This document shows, one piece after another, positions 46,701 to 55,162 of a DNA stretch of 64,000 nucleotides (within the stretch, counting starts at the first letter, position 1; each line of letters begins with the position of its first letter). The DNA comes from Sphingobacteriales bacterium (lineage in GTDB: Bacteria; Bacteroidota; Bacteroidia; Chitinophagales; CAIOSU01), in contig JAIXUD010000006.1 in assembly GCA_027483645.1 (NCBI GenBank), positions 113,596 through 177,595 of the forward strand, read 5' to 3'. The translations under genes and the position numbers were made by a program. The notes below the pieces were generated by a model. It did not search any database. It had not been told where the DNA came from and saw only the letters and a list, made by a program, of their open reading frames with translations.

Positions 46701-46896
46701 TGGTGCTGGTGCCGTTGCCCGTCAAACCATCGGTTGGACGGTGATGGGTGGCATGTTTGCCGCTACGTTCTTGGCGATATTTATTGTGCCGGTGCTGTTT
46801 GTGGTAATTACTAAATTGGCATACGGCAAAAAAGCCCTTGCAGAACTACAAGCCAACTATAAACCTGAGGACCATGCGGATACGCAGCATGTATAG
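43714..46896 (+). CDS. RND efflux transporter permease (AcrB type, HAE1)
   Basis: A 1060-residue inner-membrane pump of normal length. Landmarks: MISDVFIRRPITSIVISLIILIVGALAI (TM1), PAISPPTVSVSASYTGADALTVEQTV, the TM4 aspartate pair in LAIGIVVDDAIVVVEAV that carries protons, LTPALCALLLKP, FVPSEDEGRLFIAVTLPEGSS, and C-terminal TM segments GLTAKNAILIVEFAKE and VMGGMFAATFLAIFIVPVLFVV. It exports drugs or other amphipathic compounds with the TolC and adaptor proteins encoded upstream. Substrates cannot be predicted. Confidence 0.96.
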   Translation: MISDVFIRRPITSIVISLIILIVGALAILSLPISQYPAISPPTVSVSASYTGADALTVEQTVTTPVELQINGTPGMSYLSSTSTSDGRMSTTVTFDVGTDINIAALDVQNRVSVAEPTLPEAVRRLGITVRKRNPTLLMAVAIFSPNGTHGAEFLDNYTNIYLKNAILRVPGVGDVNTRAEDFSMRIWLNPDKLAQLNMTPADVAAAIGEQNIQVAGGSIGASPQPVTQAFEYSLLLNARLEDEEQYRNIIIRTNPEDGSIVYLKDVARIELGKFNYGGLVKVNGQQAALLLIYQTPDGNALETADGIEASLAELKKSFPPDMDYKVSFESVTVVRVSIQEVLYTLLEALLLVTLVVFLFLQSWRATLIPILAIPVSIIGTFIFFIPLGFTINTLTMFGFVLAIGIVVDDAIVVVEAVQHYIDHGKLTAKEATRRAMKDITAPVIAIALILAAVFVPVGFIPGIVGRLYQQFAITIAVSVMLSAFIALTLTPALCALLLKPMNLDEKSRGLNRFFYKFNGWFSRTTNRYSNGVQFFIRKAPLAIILLICIYAGTVAMFAIKPTGFVPSEDEGRLFIAVTLPEGSSITRTAEVLDQMGQIIRDKFPAIKNATSIAGLNVLNFSVKSNTGTFFTQLQPWDQRTKKEEKLEGLIAGLRKEFATIKEANVVVVSPPAVPGLGNTGGFSIVVQQRDAGGVKELEQVVGQFVAAINQRPEISNAYSFYNARTPGYQVLVDREKAKRMGVSLSAAYGVISNYLGSIYINDFTKYGRNFRVVAQADTAYRMNIESIKSYYVKNSQGESVPLSAIIDYKVVENAAMISHFNLFRSADVNGAAAEGYSSGDALKALEEVAAQTLPAGYSYEFTGLSREEKISGGSTIAIFGLSIGFVFLLLAALYESWSVPFSILLSVPIGAFGAILALICLPHLSNNVYAQIGLITLIGLTAKNAILIVEFAKERVDWGMEVVAATIEAVKLRLRPIIMTSLAFILGITPLVLSSGAGAVARQTIGWTVMGGMFAATFLAIFIVPVLFVVITKLAYGKKALAELQANYKPEDHADTQHV

Positions 46897-46910
46897 TTTG
46901 TTTTGGTTTT

Positions 46911-47018
46911 TAGGAATTAGGAATTAGGAATTAGGGATTAGGAATTAGGAATTAGGAATTAGGAATTAGGAATTAGGAATTAGGAATTAGGAATTAGGAA
47001 TTAGGAATTAGGAATTAG
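46911..47018. repeat. 7-bp tandem repeat (GGAATTA), about 15 units
   Basis: An uninterrupted run of GGAATTA units with one variant (GGGATTA) starts 15 bp after the efflux pump stop codon. After it, up to the GIY-YIG gene at 47226, are a short hairpin (GATAGATAGAATCTATC) and the left arm of the family C element; no gene is present. Confidence 0.85.
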
Positions 47019-47099
47019 ATTGATGCTAAATGAGAGGGGCTTGATAGATAGAATCTATCAAGCCATTTTTTTGATAGAAAGCAATTACCCCAAAACGGC

Positions 47100-47660
47100 C
47101 GTCATTGCGAGGAATAGAACGTAGCTTTTCGCGAAGTGGAATGACGAAGCTACTTTTCTCACTGCTTTTGCAGTAATCCCATGCGATGAGAAGTAATGTG
47201 GCTTAACCACTGAAGCTATATAACATCAGTCAAAAAAATCCTGAATTTCCTCCCACAAATCATTGTATTCTGGATTAGTGGAGATAATTAACGTTTCTTT
47301 CTTTGCTCTCGAACCTCCCTTGATTCGCTTTTCTCTACTAATTGCCTCCTCGATGGTGCTAAAGGCCTCATGATAAACTAGTTTATTTAAATTGTAGCGA
47401 GCTGTAAAGCTATTATCAAATAACTTCTCCCGATGCTCGTATTTCCTTTTTCGAAGTGATGAAGTAACGCCCACATAAAACGTAGTGTGGTTTTGGTTGG
47501 TAATGATGTAAACACACCCGCCTTTCTTTATGCTGCCCATTGGGGGAAATTTTATGTAAAATTAATCAATGGTAGCGGTACGGGCATTCACTCGTCAGGG
47601 CATGGGATTGCTTCGTCATTTCACTTCGCGAAAAGCTACGTTACACTTCTCGCAATGACG
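47100..47660. mobile_element. Candidate mobile element: GIY-YIG gene between family C inverted repeats
   Basis: The left arm (47100-47152) begins CGTCATTGCGAGGAATAGAA, then CGTAGCTTTTCGCGAAGTGG and AATGACGAAGC. The right arm (47610-47660) is its reverse complement with only a few mismatches. Inner parts are also related: ATCCCATGCGATGAG (about 47177-47191) against CTCGTCAGGGCATGGGAT (47591-47608). The only gene between them is the GIY-YIG nuclease. A further copy of the arm lies just outside at 47706-47759. Confidence 0.6.
47226..47540 (-). CDS. Small GIY-YIG nuclease-domain protein
   Basis: A 104-residue protein that consists only of a GIY-YIG domain: GCVYIITNQNHTTFYVGVTSSLRKRKYEH (the VYI and YVG strands replace GIY and YIG), the catalytic arginine candidate in SSLRKR, conserved helix LVYHEAFSTIEEAISREKRIKGG with the metal-binding Glu, and a C-terminal NPEYNDLWEEIQDFFD. 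Such stand-alone domains are frequent and often multicopy in Bacteroidota. It lies between long inverted repeats, which suggests a mobile or repeat-associated role. Function unproven. Confidence 0.88.
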   Translation of the reverse strand: MGSIKKGGCVYIITNQNHTTFYVGVTSSLRKRKYEHREKLFDNSFTARYNLNKLVYHEAFSTIEEAISREKRIKGGSRAKKETLIISTNPEYNDLWEEIQDFFD

Positions 47661-47705
47661 TTCATTTTTTATATTTGATATTACTGCCATGGGGCAGTGA
47701 AAAAA

Positions 47706-47759
47706 GTAGCTTCGTCGCTGCACTTCGCGAAAAGCTTCGTTTCGCTTCTCGCAATGACG
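47706..47759. repeat. Family C repeat, solitary arm
   Basis: GTAGCTTCGTCGCTGCACTTC, then GCGAAAAGCTTCG and CTTCTCGCAATGACG, matches the right arm at 47610-47660 in the same orientation, 45 bp away. Confidence 0.7.
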
Positions 47760-47799
47760 TTCGTTATGGGGCAATAACGTTTTGTTTTGACAACCACCA

Positions 47800-48351
47800 T
47801 CACTCAATCACAATCCCATATTTCGCTAATAACCCCGGCAAGCCATACGTAGAGAATCGTGCTTTTTTGAGGGTGTTTTTCTCTGGGTCGATGATGAAGT
47901 TGTAGGAGGTGCGCAGGTCGGCTTCTTTGAGGTTGGTGCGCTCAAATACGGCACTTTCCAAATCGCAGTTGTCGATCGTGGCGCTGGTTAAATCGGCTTC
48001 GGTAAAGTCAGTATTTTTCAGGGAGCAGCTAATCAAGTCAGTGCTTTTAAGCTTGCACTTAAAGAAAATGGAATCATCTAAGTTGCAGCGGTGGAAGGCT
48101 ACCTTGAAACCAAACGTGCGGCACTTACTGAAATCGACTCCTGTGAGCTTACATTCGTTAAAAACAACCTCTTGCAAACCAGTATTGTTGGTGGTTGCCA
48201 GCGATAAGTTGCACTGCTCAAACACACAATCAATAAACACTACATCGGTAAGCTTGGCATAACCGAAATCACAGTTCCGGAAACGGCACTGTTCAAACCG
48301 CTTGATAGTGCCAAGGTCACTTATCTTCTCAAAGGTTTCATCATGTATCAT
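47800..48351 (-). CDS. Pentapeptide-repeat protein
   Basis: A 183-residue protein made mainly of pentapeptide repeats with the A(D/N)LXX-type spacing: KLTDVVFIDCVFEQCNLSLA (about residues 35-54), VVFNECKLTGVDFSKC, CNLDDSIFFKCKLKSTDLISCSLKNTDFTEADLTSATIDNCDLESAVF. These form a right-handed quadrilateral beta-helix. Many positions hold Cys. No membrane segment or effector domain is seen, so function is unknown; some relatives bind DNA gyrase, but nothing here supports that specifically. Confidence 0.88.
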   Translation of the reverse strand: MIHDETFEKISDLGTIKRFEQCRFRNCDFGYAKLTDVVFIDCVFEQCNLSLATTNNTGLQEVVFNECKLTGVDFSKCRTFGFKVAFHRCNLDDSIFFKCKLKSTDLISCSLKNTDFTEADLTSATIDNCDLESAVFERTNLKEADLRTSYNFIIDPEKNTLKKARFSTYGLPGLLAKYGIVIE

Positions 48352-48514
48352 TCAGACACAAGATACGAGACACAAAACACAAGATTGATTCGCAAAGTGC
48401 ATTTACGAAATAGAATTATTGAATTTCCCCTTTGTTAAGGGTAATAACGATTTTATTCTAATTGCTATTTTGCTAATTCCAATTTACTCTTTTTCATCTA
48501 ATTCCTCCCCTCAA
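48352..48514. repeat. Family B remnant and spacer
   Basis: AGACACAAGATACGAGACACAAAACACAAGA (about 48355-48385) is a degenerate family B array directly upstream of the pentapeptide gene. The remainder is AT-rich with no gene seen. Confidence 0.5.
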
Positions 48515-49009
48515 TCAATGCAAATCGAAGCTATTGGTAAGGTCTCGGTTGGTATTGCCTCTGTGGCAGCTAATGCAGGCATCTCCTTTATCGCTAATGC
48601 TAATTACTAGGTCGCCATTGGGCTCAAATTCGGACCATAACCAGCCCGAACCTGCGTTGGCCGATTCGGTGTTTTTCAACATCACAGCATATAGGTCGGT
48701 ATCCCCGCCTTTTATTACCTCTTTTACAATTAAAGAGCCATTAGGGAAGGTGCCGCCCACTGGCAATCGGCCGGTGCTGTCCAGTGCATCCCAGGCGGTT
48801 TGGTTAAATAGTAGCTTAAAGTTGCCATGGGGGCTATTGCCAGCTCCATTGAGCACCACATTGTTTCCTTGGTAATAAAGTAGGTTGCCATTGAAGGTCT
48901 CTTCAATAATGGCCTCATCTTCGGTAGTTGCATCTGGGTTTTTGCAGCTTGTGGCAAGCGTTATCACCAATAGTAAAGTAGCAAGTAGAATCAATTGGGT
49001 AGTTTTCAT
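48515..49009 (-). CDS. Cytochrome P460-like lipoprotein, copy 1
   Basis: A 164-residue protein with lipoprotein signal (LILLATLLLVITLATSC, then KNPDATTED). The domain contains NSPHGNFKLLFNQTAWDAL, GTFPNGSLIVKEV, YAVMLKN and SGWLWSEFEPNGD, and ends with a single c-type haem motif CISCHRGNTNRDLTNSFDLH. This fits the cytochrome P460 family, mono-haem periplasmic proteins whose founding members oxidise hydroxylamine; many relatives have unknown roles. Tandem paralogue of the next gene, 84 bp apart. Confidence 0.82.
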   Translation of the reverse strand: MKTTQLILLATLLLVITLATSCKNPDATTEDEAIIEETFNGNLLYYQGNNVVLNGAGNSPHGNFKLLFNQTAWDALDSTGRLPVGGTFPNGSLIVKEVIKGGDTDLYAVMLKNTESANAGSGWLWSEFEPNGDLVISISDKGDACISCHRGNTNRDLTNSFDLH

Positions 49010-49093
49010 ACAATGTTTTTTAGGTGATAGGTAGCGGTAAAACGTTGGTAATGGAGAACAAGGTATGTTTCGGGTAACATTATTATAGCATCC

Positions 49094-49603
49094 TCAATGT
49101 AGGTCAAAGCTGTTAACAAAGTCGCGGTTGGCGTTGCCGCGATGGCAGCCGATGCAGCCAGCACCTTTAGTATTAATGCTTTCGAGCAACGAGCCATCCA
49201 AATTGGCTTCATACCATAGCCAGCCTTCGGTAGCATTGGCTGATGCAGGTTGCTTATACATGGCGGCATAAAATCGGGTTTGGCCGCTGCGGATAACGTC
49301 TTTAAGCACCAGCGAGCCTTCCGGGAAGGTATCGCCTAGGGGTAGTTTGCCATCACTGCCCAATGCCTCCCAAGCTGTTTGGTTGAAAAGGAGTTTGAAG
49401 GTGCCATGTGGGCTATTGCCGGCCGGCACCAAAACGGAGGTATCGCCTTGGTAAGCAAATAGCTGTTCGGTAGTGATGAGTTGATATACGGTTTCGTCTT
49501 CGGTGAGGATTGGGTCATCATCACCATCATCCTCCTTTTTGCAGGCATTAAAAGCAAAAACCAGGGACAGCAATAAGGCCGCTAAGGTAACTTTGGTTTT
49601 CAT
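49094..49603 (-). CDS. Cytochrome P460-like lipoprotein, copy 2
   Basis: A 169-residue paralogue: lipobox AFNAC followed by KKEDDGDDD, then NSPHGTFKLLFNQTAWEAL, DTFPEGSLVLKDV, YAAMYKQ, EGWLWYEANLDGS and the haem motif CIGCHRGNANRDFVNSFDLH. The C-terminal residues are nearly identical to copy 1 while the N-termini differ. Expression of both would need a cytochrome c maturation system, which is not in this window. It is first in the pair; the 300 bp upstream up to 49901 show no gene. Confidence 0.83.
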   Translation of the reverse strand: MKTKVTLAALLLSLVFAFNACKKEDDGDDDPILTEDETVYQLITTEQLFAYQGDTSVLVPAGNSPHGTFKLLFNQTAWEALGSDGKLPLGDTFPEGSLVLKDVIRSGQTRFYAAMYKQPASANATEGWLWYEANLDGSLLESINTKGAGCIGCHRGNANRDFVNSFDLH

Positions 49604-49901
49604 AGTAGTTTGGTAGTTAGTATACCAATAACGATGGATGCATTTTTTAGTTCCTAGAGGTTAGTTGGGGTAACAATAAATGGGTAGGTTAATAGGCATT
49701 AATACCTATTATAATATCAAACCCTACCAAACCGATAGGGAAAGTGCTTGATAATCATGCATTTATTTTTGAGGGGTGCGAACATTCCTAAACCCATCAT
49801 TTGCAATGGAATAGAGGTCTAAACGGTTTTTTTCGGACAAGTGCCGTTTGGTAAAGCCATAGTTGTTTCTAAATTTTGGGTTCAAATCAAACAGACCCCC
49901 T

Positions 49902-52880
49902 ATGAGATTGAATCTCTACTTTATAATAATACTGCTTGCTTCGTTTACTTGTATTACTACTTTAAAGGCTCAAGCCCCCGTTCCAAATGGCGGTTTTGAG
50001 AATTGGACCAACGCTGGCGCCAGCAATGAAGAGCCTACCAACTGGAACTCTAATAAAACTGGTAGCTCCACAGCCCAATTAGGCCCACAAACTTGCTTTA
50101 GGGAAGGAAGTGCACATACTGGAAGCTACTGTGTAAAAATGGAAACTAGAAATTACCTTGGGCAAGCCGTAAACGGTAGTTGTACTACTGGCAGAATTGA
50201 GGCGCCTACCTTTACCCCTAGCGATGGCTACATACAAACCGTTATAGGCAATACTAACCATAGCTACCCCTTTACTAGCAGGCCCGATAGTTTGGTGGGC
50301 TGGTATAAGTATACCAAAGCTGGCAGTTCTGCTGCCGATATTACTGTTAATCTACACACAGGTGCCGGTGCATTACCCGAAAACGGTCAGTACCAAGGCA
50401 GCACTTCGGCCAATGTAGTAGGCAGGGCTAAAATAACTATTTCCGTATCAGCCACCGGCTGGACTAGGTTTTCGGTTCCTTTCGTTTATGTAAATGCTAA
50501 TACCCCCGCTTATTTCCTATGTGCCATGAACGCAGGTGGGGTAAGCGGTGCCATCCTTCGCGTGGATGATTTGGAGGTGATTTACAACCCGGCGCTTACT
50601 ACTGGTGCGGTAGCTGTGGGTCCTTATTACGTTGCGGCAACTGTTGGCAGTAGCATTAGCGTGCCATTTACTGCTGCAGGTATAGGCGGTAGCAACACTT
50701 TTACTGCCCAGCTATCGAATGCTAGCGGCTCGTTTGCCAGCCCAGTAAACATCGGTACTTTGGCTGGTGCAGCTTCGGGTACTATTAATGCCACTATACC
50801 AGCTGGTACCGCCAGCGGAACTGGCTACCGCATAAGGGTAGTAAGCAGCAACCCGACAATAACCGCTGCAGATAATGGTACCAACATTACCATCAACCTT
50901 GCCAATACCAGCATAGCGCCTGCTACAGTGCAAACAGTAGCCACCAACACCCCGGGTAACCAACTTACCGTTACCGAATCTGCTGGAGCCGTTTCTCGGG
51001 AGTGGAAGTATGCCACCATAAGCGGTGGCCCTTACCTTTCATTTAATCCAGCTGCTACAGGTATAACATTTACGCCTCAATTTGCTACTGCTGGCACCTA
51101 TTACGTGGTAGCACAGTCAACTTATCCTGGTAGTTTGGTTGCCACTAGCAACGAGGTAGTATTTACCGTAGCTGGCAACAGTATTGCCCCAAGTAGCAGC
51201 CAAAGTATTTTGGTAGGCGCTACTGGCGATTTACTTACCGTTACCGAAACCCCAGCAGCTACCAGCCGCGAGTGGAAGTATGCTACTACCCCAGGTGGAA
51301 CTTACTTAAGCTTTAGCCCTACCCAAACCGGTACCACCTATGCTCCTGTATTTAACACTGGTGGCAACTACTACGTGGTGGCGCAAAGCGTCATCAACGG
51401 GGTTACCGTTACCAGCAACGAGGTGGAAGTATCTGTAAGCACGGTTAACCTGGTTACCGGTACTATTACCCCTGCATCGTTTTTCTTTAGCCCATCGGCT
51501 CCATCGGTACAAGTTACGGTGCCTTTTACCACTACTAGTACCTTTACCAATGGCAACGTGTTTACTGCACAATTGTCAGATGCCAACGGCAGCTTTGCTA
51601 GCCCAACCAACATCGGCACCCTTACTGGCGGCGTAAGTGGTACCATCACGGGTACTATTGTATCATCTACTCCTGTAGGTACTGGCTACCGCATTCGGGT
51701 GGTATCTAGTTCACCAGTGGTAAACGGCTCTAACAACGGCACCGATTTGTTGGTTGACCAGTTTAACAACAGCATTACTCCAGCCACCACCCAAACCTAT
51801 ACCGTAGGTAGTACTGGCACCGCTTTAACCATAAATGAAAGCCAAACCGCTAGCCGCGAGTGGAAGTTTGCCACCGTTAGTGGCGGCCCTTACAGCAGCT
51901 TTAGCCCACCACAAACGGGCGCTACCTATACGCCTAACTTTAGCACCATCGGTACTTATTATGTAATAGCTACTTCGCAAAACCAGTATAGCGACTTGGT
52001 GACGAGCAACGAGGTTGAAGTGATTGTGGTGAACGGCACTACGCTTACTACCACTGCTGTTTCAAACACTACCTATTATGTTTCGCCTAGGAGCAACGAA
52101 ACGGTAACAGTTGACTTTACTACCGACATCGTATTCAATGGTGGCAACACCTTTACTGCCGAATTATCTGATGCCACTGGTGATTTCACTAGCCCAGTGG
52201 TAATCGGTACTGCTACCACGGGTACCAGCATCAGTGCGGTGATACCAAGTAACACTTTGGGTGGCACTGGCTACCGCATTCGTGTAGTATCTACCAGCCC
52301 TGCAACTGTAGGTACGGATAACGGCACCGACCTTTCGGTAATACCTTTCGAAATAGCAGTGACCCCTAAGGATACCCAAAACCTGTTTATCAATGAAGTG
52401 GGCACCGCTGTTACCATTACTTCTACCCACCCTGCCGCAACGCACGAGTGGTTAGGCTCTGGCAATAGTGGATTTGGTTACGGCCCTTTAACCCCCGCTG
52501 AAACGGGCACTACTTATACCCCTACTTTTGCTACAATCGGCAACCGGTATATCATTACCCGCTCTATCAATCAGTGGGGCGATACCCTGACCACCTCGGA
52601 GTTTGTGATTGTCGTTACGAAAGAAGTAGGTATTAACGAAACCACCGCAAGCAACATTAAAGCCTACTGGAATAACAATGATTTGGTTATCGATTTGGGC
52701 GGCTCAATGCTTGAAAACCCAACGTTGCAGTTGTTTGATATGACTGGCAAACTGGTAGTGGAGCAATCGCTTGAAACAAACACTTTGAACCGCATCGGCA
52801 CCCAATTGCCATCGGGCATGTACATACTACAATTTACTGGCAGCAACCAGCGCTTCAATGCTAAAACAATGAAGCAATAA
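49902..52880 (+). CDS. Large modular secreted protein with T9SS type A sorting domain
   Basis: A 992-residue exported protein. Signal peptide (FIIILLASFTCITTLKAQ); an N-terminal domain resembling the PCMD carbohydrate-related type (VPNGGFENW, SYCVKMETRNY, about residues 25-240); then alternating modules. One type has FTAQLSNASGSFASPVNIGTL and TGYRIRVVSSNP; the other has SREWKYATISGGPYLSF and GTYYVVAQS. Three copies of the first and four of the second are visible. The T9SS domain is PTLQLFDMTGKLVVEQ to NAKTMKQ. Binding to glycans or other surfaces is plausible but inferred. Start at ATG 49902; the upstream 49863 adds residues before the signal peptide. Ends at a strong terminator. Confidence 0.85.
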   Translation: MRLNLYFIIILLASFTCITTLKAQAPVPNGGFENWTNAGASNEEPTNWNSNKTGSSTAQLGPQTCFREGSAHTGSYCVKMETRNYLGQAVNGSCTTGRIEAPTFTPSDGYIQTVIGNTNHSYPFTSRPDSLVGWYKYTKAGSSAADITVNLHTGAGALPENGQYQGSTSANVVGRAKITISVSATGWTRFSVPFVYVNANTPAYFLCAMNAGGVSGAILRVDDLEVIYNPALTTGAVAVGPYYVAATVGSSISVPFTAAGIGGSNTFTAQLSNASGSFASPVNIGTLAGAASGTINATIPAGTASGTGYRIRVVSSNPTITAADNGTNITINLANTSIAPATVQTVATNTPGNQLTVTESAGAVSREWKYATISGGPYLSFNPAATGITFTPQFATAGTYYVVAQSTYPGSLVATSNEVVFTVAGNSIAPSSSQSILVGATGDLLTVTETPAATSREWKYATTPGGTYLSFSPTQTGTTYAPVFNTGGNYYVVAQSVINGVTVTSNEVEVSVSTVNLVTGTITPASFFFSPSAPSVQVTVPFTTTSTFTNGNVFTAQLSDANGSFASPTNIGTLTGGVSGTITGTIVSSTPVGTGYRIRVVSSSPVVNGSNNGTDLLVDQFNNSITPATTQTYTVGSTGTALTINESQTASREWKFATVSGGPYSSFSPPQTGATYTPNFSTIGTYYVIATSQNQYSDLVTSNEVEVIVVNGTTLTTTAVSNTTYYVSPRSNETVTVDFTTDIVFNGGNTFTAELSDATGDFTSPVVIGTATTGTSISAVIPSNTLGGTGYRIRVVSTSPATVGTDNGTDLSVIPFEIAVTPKDTQNLFINEVGTAVTITSTHPAATHEWLGSGNSGFGYGPLTPAETGTTYTPTFATIGNRYIITRSINQWGDTLTTSEFVIVVTKEVGINETTASNIKAYWNNNDLVIDLGGSMLENPTLQLFDMTGKLVVEQSLETNTLNRIGTQLPSGMYILQFTGSNQRFNAKTMKQ

Positions 52881-52904
52881 GATTTTACCCGCTTTTTTCA
52901 TGGG

Positions 52905-52937
52905 ATCCCGCGGCTTGAGGAGGTCGCGGGATTTTTT
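52905..52937 (+). terminator. Terminator of the modular T9SS gene
   Basis: The 8-bp stem ATCCCGCG / CGCGGGAT with a 12-base loop is followed by TTTTTTG, 24 bp beyond the stop codon. Confidence 0.85.
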
Positions 52938-52972
52938 TGTTTGGTGGGTTTGACGGGCATTTATTGACATGT

Positions 52973-53140
52973 GTTGTAACCCTCACCTAACCTCTCCCAG
53001 GGGGAGAGGGACTTTAAACGCCTCGCCTTTCGGCTCGTTGTGAAATGTTTTTGTATTATTTTTAGCACAAACTTCTTGCCAGAGGCAAGGAGTAATAAGT
53101 CCCTCTCCCTCTGGGAGAGGTTAGGTGAGGGATACATAAC
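52973..53140. mobile_element. Inverted-repeat element, about 165 bp (CCCTCACCTAACCTCTCCC type)
   Basis: The left arm ACCCTCACCTAACCTCTCCC then AGGGGGAGAGGGACTT (52979-53015) is the reverse complement of the right arm (53097-53132) with one or two mismatches. The interior of about 80 bp has no gene. It fills the spacer between the modular T9SS gene and the esterase-like gene. Confidence 0.65.
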
Positions 53141-53197
53141 ACCCGTCACATTACCACCGCATTTGCTTTTCCCCAATAGAAGGCTTAATTTTCGGTA

Positions 53198-55162
53198 ATG
53201 ACCCGCTACATCATCACGCTTTTATTGTCCCTTATGGCTATGGCTGCCACCGCTCAGGTATGTGGTGGGCAGCGCTACCAAGCGCGGGTGTTTGCCCTCA
53301 CGGTTAAGACCAGTGATGTGGTGTATGGTAATGCGCCATCTTTGCCTGCCGTTTACTTAAGCGAGAATATTACCCAGAACATCGACCTGAAAATGGATGT
53401 TTGGCAACCCATGGGCGACACGCTGCAAAGGCGGCCGCTGGTAATATTGGCTTTTGGTGGGGCATTCTTAATCGGCAGTAAAGAGGATGAGGACATGCGC
53501 ACCATTGCCGATAGCTTGGCGCACCGCGGGTATGTTACGGCTTCCATCAATTACCGGCTAGGCATGAACGTGGTGAACGGCAACAGCGCCGAGCGCGCCA
53601 TATACCGCGCCATGCAAGACTACAGCGCTGCCGTGCGTTATTTTAAGGAGTATGCCGATTTGTACCGTATTGATACCAACTATATATATGCTGGCGGCGT
53701 AAGCGCTGGAGGGTTTGCAGCCATGCACATGGCGCTGGTAGATGAAAGCGACCGACCCGCATCGTCGTTTGGGGCGGGCGGGTTTAATTTGCGGCCGGAT
53801 TTGGGTTGTAAGGATTGCTCTGGTAATAGCTTTGCCCACAGCAGCAACGTGCGCGGATTGATTAATTATTGGGGTGCCATTGGCGATGTAAACTGGATTA
53901 AACCCGGCAGAACGGTGCCACTGCTCTCCATACATGGCGATCAGGATTTGATTGTGCCATATAATACTGGCTTTCCTTTTACGGCATTGTTTGTATTGCC
54001 ACAGGTGAGCGGTTCGGGCAGCATCAAACAGCGGTATGACCAGATTGGGGGCTACAACCTGCATTACCCCATCGCGGGGGAGGGGCACAACACTTGGGGG
54101 CCGATTATTTTAAACGAGTTTACTCCTGGGCCAAACCAATATTTCCAGCAGTTTTATAGTTATACTGCCGATTTCTTGTTCGATTTAACAAAGCCCAATA
54201 AACCCCAGATATCAGGTAATGACAGTGTTTGCCCTGAGGTACTTGCAACCTATTCGGTGGCGGCTTTGCCGGGCTATCAGTATTGTTGGCAGGTGGATGG
54301 TGGGCAGATTGCAACCAATGGTAACAATAGCGTGGAAATATTATGGACCAGCCCAGGATTAGGTAGCTTGTACGTGACGCCTATAAGTCACCTAGATGCA
54401 GTAGGAGAGGCGGATACGTTTGCCGTGTGGGTGCACACGCCAGTATTGGCTAATGTATATGTAGTGGACAATGACTCCGTTTGTGAGGGAGGCTCATTGG
54501 CACTTTCCGCTAATAATGCCTACTATGCACAGTGGAGCCCAGCCAGCAGCTTCAGCGCTGATACGGGTACTATGGTTTTAGTAATACCACCCAGTTCGGG
54601 CTATTATTATTTACAGGCAACGGATACCAACGGTTGCCTTTCGGAAGATAGTATTTATATAACGGTAATGCCCATTCCCGCAGCACCAACCATACAGCAA
54701 CTGGGCGATACCCTTTATACAAGTACAAATGCAGATAGCTTAACCTGGTATGATGCCGATACCAACCAAATTGCCTCGGGCAGTAGTTTGGTGCCGATTA
54801 CGGCAGGTTATTATTATGCCAATGAAACGTCAACGTTTGGTTGTATAGGCCCTTTGGCTGAGTACTTATACATAGAGGTGCCTGACACAACCGATACCAC
54901 TGATACAACCGGCACGGGTGTTTATATTGCTACTAGTAATGGCCTAAATGTATATCCCAATCCATTTAACGATAGGGTCGTGTTAGAGTCCGGGGAAGGG
55001 GGAACATTTACCTTATATGATATATCGGGGCAGATGATTTACCACACCCAATTTTTATCTGGCAATGTTAATATTTCGTTATCTCACTTCGCTTCGGGGC
55101 TATACTTCTACAAAATTGCCACCCCTACGGGGATCTTTGGCAGCAAAATCTTAAAACAGTAA
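53198..55162 (+). CDS. Secreted esterase-like alpha/beta hydrolase with T9SS type A sorting domain
   Basis: A 654-residue protein: signal peptide (YIITLLLSLMAMAATAQ), then an alpha/beta-hydrolase domain to about residue 335. The oxyanion region is LVILAFGGAFLIGSKEDED, followed by VTASINYRLGMN, the nucleophile elbow GGVSAGGFAAMHMA (Ser near 170), the acid loop LLSIHGDQDLIVPY and the candidate His in IAGEGHNTWGP. Ig-like segments follow (about 345-560) with a DTTDTTDTTGTG linker, then the T9SS domain (LNVYPNPFNDRVVL to GSKILKQ). Similar to carboxylesterases of type B or BD-FAE. Polymer or ester degradation outside the cell is inferred. Confidence 0.85.
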   Translation: MTRYIITLLLSLMAMAATAQVCGGQRYQARVFALTVKTSDVVYGNAPSLPAVYLSENITQNIDLKMDVWQPMGDTLQRRPLVILAFGGAFLIGSKEDEDMRTIADSLAHRGYVTASINYRLGMNVVNGNSAERAIYRAMQDYSAAVRYFKEYADLYRIDTNYIYAGGVSAGGFAAMHMALVDESDRPASSFGAGGFNLRPDLGCKDCSGNSFAHSSNVRGLINYWGAIGDVNWIKPGRTVPLLSIHGDQDLIVPYNTGFPFTALFVLPQVSGSGSIKQRYDQIGGYNLHYPIAGEGHNTWGPIILNEFTPGPNQYFQQFYSYTADFLFDLTKPNKPQISGNDSVCPEVLATYSVAALPGYQYCWQVDGGQIATNGNNSVEILWTSPGLGSLYVTPISHLDAVGEADTFAVWVHTPVLANVYVVDNDSVCEGGSLALSANNAYYAQWSPASSFSADTGTMVLVIPPSSGYYYLQATDTNGCLSEDSIYITVMPIPAAPTIQQLGDTLYTSTNADSLTWYDADTNQIASGSSLVPITAGYYYANETSTFGCIGPLAEYLYIEVPDTTDTTDTTGTGVYIATSNGLNVYPNPFNDRVVLESGEGGTFTLYDISGQMIYHTQFLSGNVNISLSHFASGLYFYKIATPTGIFGSKILKQ

